Part shown: positions 60,328 through 64,000 of the stretch, in pieces
Position numbering within the stretch: the stretch's first letter is position 1
How the letters are laid out: each line of letters starts with the position of its first letter
NCBI RefSeq assembly: GCF_028389875.1
Contig: NC_084668.1
Span: 22,807,493-22,871,492, forward strand
From: Rhea pennata
Lineage: Eukaryota; Chordata; Aves; Rheiformes; Rheidae
Direction: 5' to 3'
Length of the DNA stretch: 64,000 bases
Program-made: the position numbers and the translations under genes
The notes under the pieces: model-generated
The model's database searches: none
Seen by the model: the letters and a program-made list of their open reading frames with translations, nothing else
What the model was told of the DNA's origin: nothing

Positions 60328-63300
60328 GAATAAATGCCTATTTTTTCTCAAGAACAGGAAAAAGGAAGCATGAAAGGGGAAACTAAAATTTACTAGAATT
60401 ATTCCAGAAAGCGGCTCAAGACCTCTGGCTTACCTGAGATACTGTTTGGAGGAAGGAGAAGCAATGCACTTCATGCATGTTCTGGATCCACAGTTATTCT
60501 TAACTTCGGGCTATGCAGTGTTACCTGCCTCTAACACGCAATTTGCAGCACAACTGCTGCACGGCTGCATGGTCTAGAGCATAGATCTAGTAAAGTCCCA
60601 GCTGTTGACACAGTACTTCTCCTATTCTAGTGCTTCATAACACCACTGCCCCTTCCTTCTACTGGTTGAAAGCTGGCTTGATGTTTATAACTGTCTCATA
60701 AATAGTTGTTTTGTGGACTATAGCGGCATGCTTCCAGCACTTTTACTTCTGCAAAATCACTATTTTTTTCCACTTCATCATGACTTCTTCATGATCAGCA
60801 ATCTAGACAGAGAAGCAAACCCACATCCCAGAAGTGCTATTCAATCTTTGTTCAGCTTTTATTAATGTAGAAGGAACTTTCTACTCAATGCTTAGGGACT
60901 GAAAAATTAGGAAGGACTGGCTTCTCTTGCTAAGGTTTGCTTTGATTTAAAGCAAAAAGCATATAGAGAGTGTGCATCCTGTCTTTCTCTAGTACATCTT
61001 CACTGACAGGCTGCTAGGCAGTGGGGAAGAAAATAAGAAAGCACAGGCCAAACAAAAAGTGCAAGCAATAAAACTTTACAATCGTGCTTTCACAGTACCA
61101 ACTACTGCCCGTTGTCCCACGATTTTCAGAAATTGTTACGAAAGACTTTATTAGAAAAATATTTTAAAAGTTCTAGAAGGAAAATGCCTATGGATTAAAG
61201 CACAATAATGATTTTCACTGTAGAGGTAATAATGACTGGCCTATAAAACAATGCAGAATTTTGGACAAAAGCTTGCACTATCTGCCTTATTCTATCTCAG
61301 CAAAAGTTCTCCTAAGGGTGGGAAGTAAGTGAAGACTATTTTTTGCAAGCGTCCCATTCACTAGTCACAATTCTTGCAAAGCTAAACTAGCAAGGTCCTC
61401 AATAGCAAAAGTGAAATTATTCTGCCTCTTTGACATGGAGTTCAGTGCCAAAAGAATAAAAGGACTGTTCCAGTTTGTTAGTGCCATTCAAACACAAATT
61501 AATTAAACTCCCTTGTCAATATTATTCCTGGTAAGTCCTTTTCACAACAATCAGTTAGTTAGCTGCTAGGACAAACCTGGCTGAACTATCTCAGCAGTTT
61601 TGTTTGTTTATATGAACAGCCATCCGGCCTCTGAAAGCTTCTCCAAATGTTTTGAGGGAGACTGTAACTAGTTTGGAATGTCCTGTTCTAAGTTTTGAAC
61701 AATGACTTGTCCAGCATGGAAAAACAGAGATAAAGTTGTAGCTGGTGAAAGAGACTCTAACCTCATTCTAGCTATAGCTCTGACAAGTCAGCTGCTGATC
61801 ACTGGAAATTAGAAGTATTTCCTATATTTAAAATGTTACCTCAAAAGCACAAAATAATTAGTTCTGATGATATGATGTGTTGCTTAGATAAATGTCCATG
61901 TACTATCTCTAAGCTGCTGCTCTCAAACTATGTGAATGATGTAGCAACAGTGATAGAAGTTGTAGAGTAGCTGTCTACCGGAAGAGTAACATGGGAAGGA
62001 GTCCTTTTCTGCCTCATCAAAGTAAGTCATGAACAGTCTGTTTGTGCATGTGTTTTATGGGGTCTTCCAAGTCTGAAGTCACAGTTATCCTAGTGCTATA
62101 CCTGACAGTGCAGTGACAGAAAGAAATCATATTGGATGATGTCCTCAAAAAAAACACTAAGAGAGTATCAAGCTGATAGAATTGTTGCTGTACTGGAAAA
62201 GCATTAATATGCTCTAGGAGAGGAAGGCTCTGGAAAAGAAGAGAGATCACGAACTGCTGTGGCACCTACCCACAGCAATGCAAATTCAGTAATCCAAGTG
62301 TCTTGATACCTTCCCATACAAACTAGTCTAATTTTTTTGCTAGTAGGGGTTCATGTCCCAAACAGATTACTAAGTTCATAAATCATGCCTCAGCTGTCAC
62401 ACACAAACACACACACTGCACAATGCAGAGTTCCCACCCCCACGTAAACATGCAATCCCATCTGACTTCATATCTGTATCAAATAGGCAAAAAGAGGTGG
62501 ACGGAAACAAGAAATGCAGGTAGGATTTACTAATTGTGCTGCCTGAAATCTTTTTCTGTATTACAGATTTTCCATAAAGTACACTTCATTTTGCTTGATC
62601 TAATTCGTTTATTTGCTCTTTGTTCTGGTTTGGTTTATTTAACACTTTGTTTGTAAGCTTTAAAGTTCCTTCAGTTCCATTTTAAAAACAAAAAATTTGT
62701 TCATGCTTAGCTCATAAAACTCTTCTCTTGCTGTTCATATTTCAGTTCAATAAAAGTCTATGTTTGTTCTTGTTATTGACTGCTCTAAGCATTTTGCAAT
62801 TTGGACGATTAGGTTTAGGGAAGTAAAGTTAGCTTAAAAGAAATATTTATTTTATGTGAGTTTGTAGGTTGTAGGGAGACAAAATGCATTTTATTAGACC
62901 AGCTCATACAACTGGAAAGAATAGACAAGTTTTGAGGCCTAAAAATCCTTTTGTGAAATTATATGTAATAATTTTGTAATTCTATGCGTGGAACTAACAA
63001 GCATATTAAACTGATACTTTGAGATCTGTAACATTTCAACATAAATCTGGAAGCTTCAAAGATATTCTTTAACTAAACAGCAATTTTTGAAAATACAACA
63101 AGAGATATTTGTTTAAAAGATAATGAGTAAAGGATTGAAGAGAACTACAGAAAAAGTGATTTTGACAAGCATGTAAAAATGTCCCAGTATGTATTATGTA
63201 TAAGTACTGTGTCACATAACATTTTTGGGGCTTAAGGGTGCAGATTGAAGATTTTATTATGTGTTGGTTTGGAAATAAAGAATATATACATTAATTTCAT

Positions 63301-64000
63301 TTAAACAAACTACAGAAAACTTTGTAAACTTTTAATGAACATAAATTTGAGATGACCTGCTTCTCTCATGAATTAGTGATAACCAGGCAATCTTGGAAGG
63401 TTATACATGAGTGCTTTTACCAGCAAGAAAACTGAGTGTTTAGAGTTTCACCTTCTCTTACATGCTTTGACTTATAAAACTTAACAATATTGATGTTTCA
63501 GTTATCATTGTCACTAGAATGAATAACCACTTAAATCCTGAGAGCAGGTCACATCAAATCCCCCAAATTAATGCAAATCATGATTGTACAAATGATGCTC
63601 AAGATTTTTCTTTATAGTGTCAGAGTGCAGTGTCTGCCTTTAGAATAAGCAGAGATTAGGAAGAAGCTTGGGCCTTCTACCTTTACATAGATATTTCTAA
63701 CATTTTAGTCAGTAGTCGGTTTGAATTGTCAGATACTTTACTGAAACTATTTTCAGTTCCATAAAACTGTTTTATTTATTTTTCAAGTCTCAGCTGGAAT
63801 ATGAGATCTATCAGCTCAAAGACTATGACCAGCTAGAACAAACAACATTTTTTCTCTGAATCATTTAATGAATTTCTAATTCATATATATTTTAAGACCA
63901 TATATATTTTAAGAGCAAACTAATCAAATACCAAAAAAGCAGAGTGTTGAATATATATATGTTTGGACATAACCTACTATATTTGACAAGCTTTAGAGCC

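Larger units (their letters stand above)
57650..64000. other. Intergenic DNA beyond DCAF17
   Basis: AT-rich, no coding exon recognised to the window end. It contains T-rich and G-run low complexity, the 16-bp direct repeat at 60.3 kb and a 16-bp ATATATTTTAAGA-type repeat near 63.88-63.91 kb. By synteny CYBRD1 should follow on the same strand outside the window. Confidence 0.7.

Noticed and set aside
1-64000. tRNA genes, CRISPR arrays, operons, phage or toxin systems
   Set aside because: No tRNA B-box with a matching A-box was found by eye. The exon-intron structure and CR1 elements show vertebrate nuclear DNA, so bacterial feature types do not apply.

Overview
The window is vertebrate nuclear DNA, almost certainly from a bird. 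Coding sequence is split into short exons with GT-AG junctions. There is one strong CpG island, and there are two CR1 LINE insertions, one of them with an avian-type 3' end. Introns are compact for the genes concerned. Two protein-coding genes are complete in their coding parts, arranged head to head: METTL8 on the minus strand (coding exons 26198 down to 7169, first non-coding exon near 33.64-33.8 kb) and DCAF17 on the plus strand (coding exons 34283 to 56774). I joined the exons by hand. METTL8 gives 1245 nt (414 residues plus stop) in nine coding exons and DCAF17 gives 1626 nt (541 residues plus stop) in fourteen. Every junction is GT-AG and in phase. The pairing matches the known human 2q31.1 order TLK1(-), METTL8(-), DCAF17(+), CYBRD1(+).

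Layout. 1-6.9 kb: AT-rich DNA downstream of METTL8, with no exon recognised and one balanced-composition block at 0.9-1.5 kb that may be a conserved non-coding element. 7.2-26.2 kb: METTL8 coding exons in reverse order. The introns carry a 9-bp-period A8G array (10.35 kb), a deeply decayed CR1 (16.9-18.55 kb) and a younger CR1 (24.87-25.88 kb) whose reverse-transcriptase frame is interrupted by a 27-nt T run. 26.2-33.6 kb: first intron of METTL8. 33.25-34.56 kb: CpG island with the shared bidirectional promoter, including an ACTACGGTTCCC (GFY/ZNF143-type) element inside a dyad and a YY1-like AAATGGCGGC. 34.3-56.8 kb: DCAF17, with microsatellites and one possible decayed long-period repeat (41.2-42.8 kb) in its introns. 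56.8-64 kb: DCAF17 3' UTR and intergenic DNA towards the expected CYBRD1.

Roles. METTL8 is the mitochondrial SAM-dependent tRNA m3C32 methyltransferase. The predicted bird protein has an Arg/Lys-rich, acid-free N-terminus and an intact VGCGAG SAM loop. DCAF17 is a DDB1-CUL4 associated factor (nucleolar, two hydrophobic segments; the human gene is mutated in Woodhouse-Sakati syndrome). Nothing shows that the two proteins work together; what they visibly share is a promoter. I found no bacterial, viral or otherwise exotic system. The points most worth checking are the promoter, the two CR1 copies, a possible poison exon in METTL8, and the uncertain DCAF17 leader.
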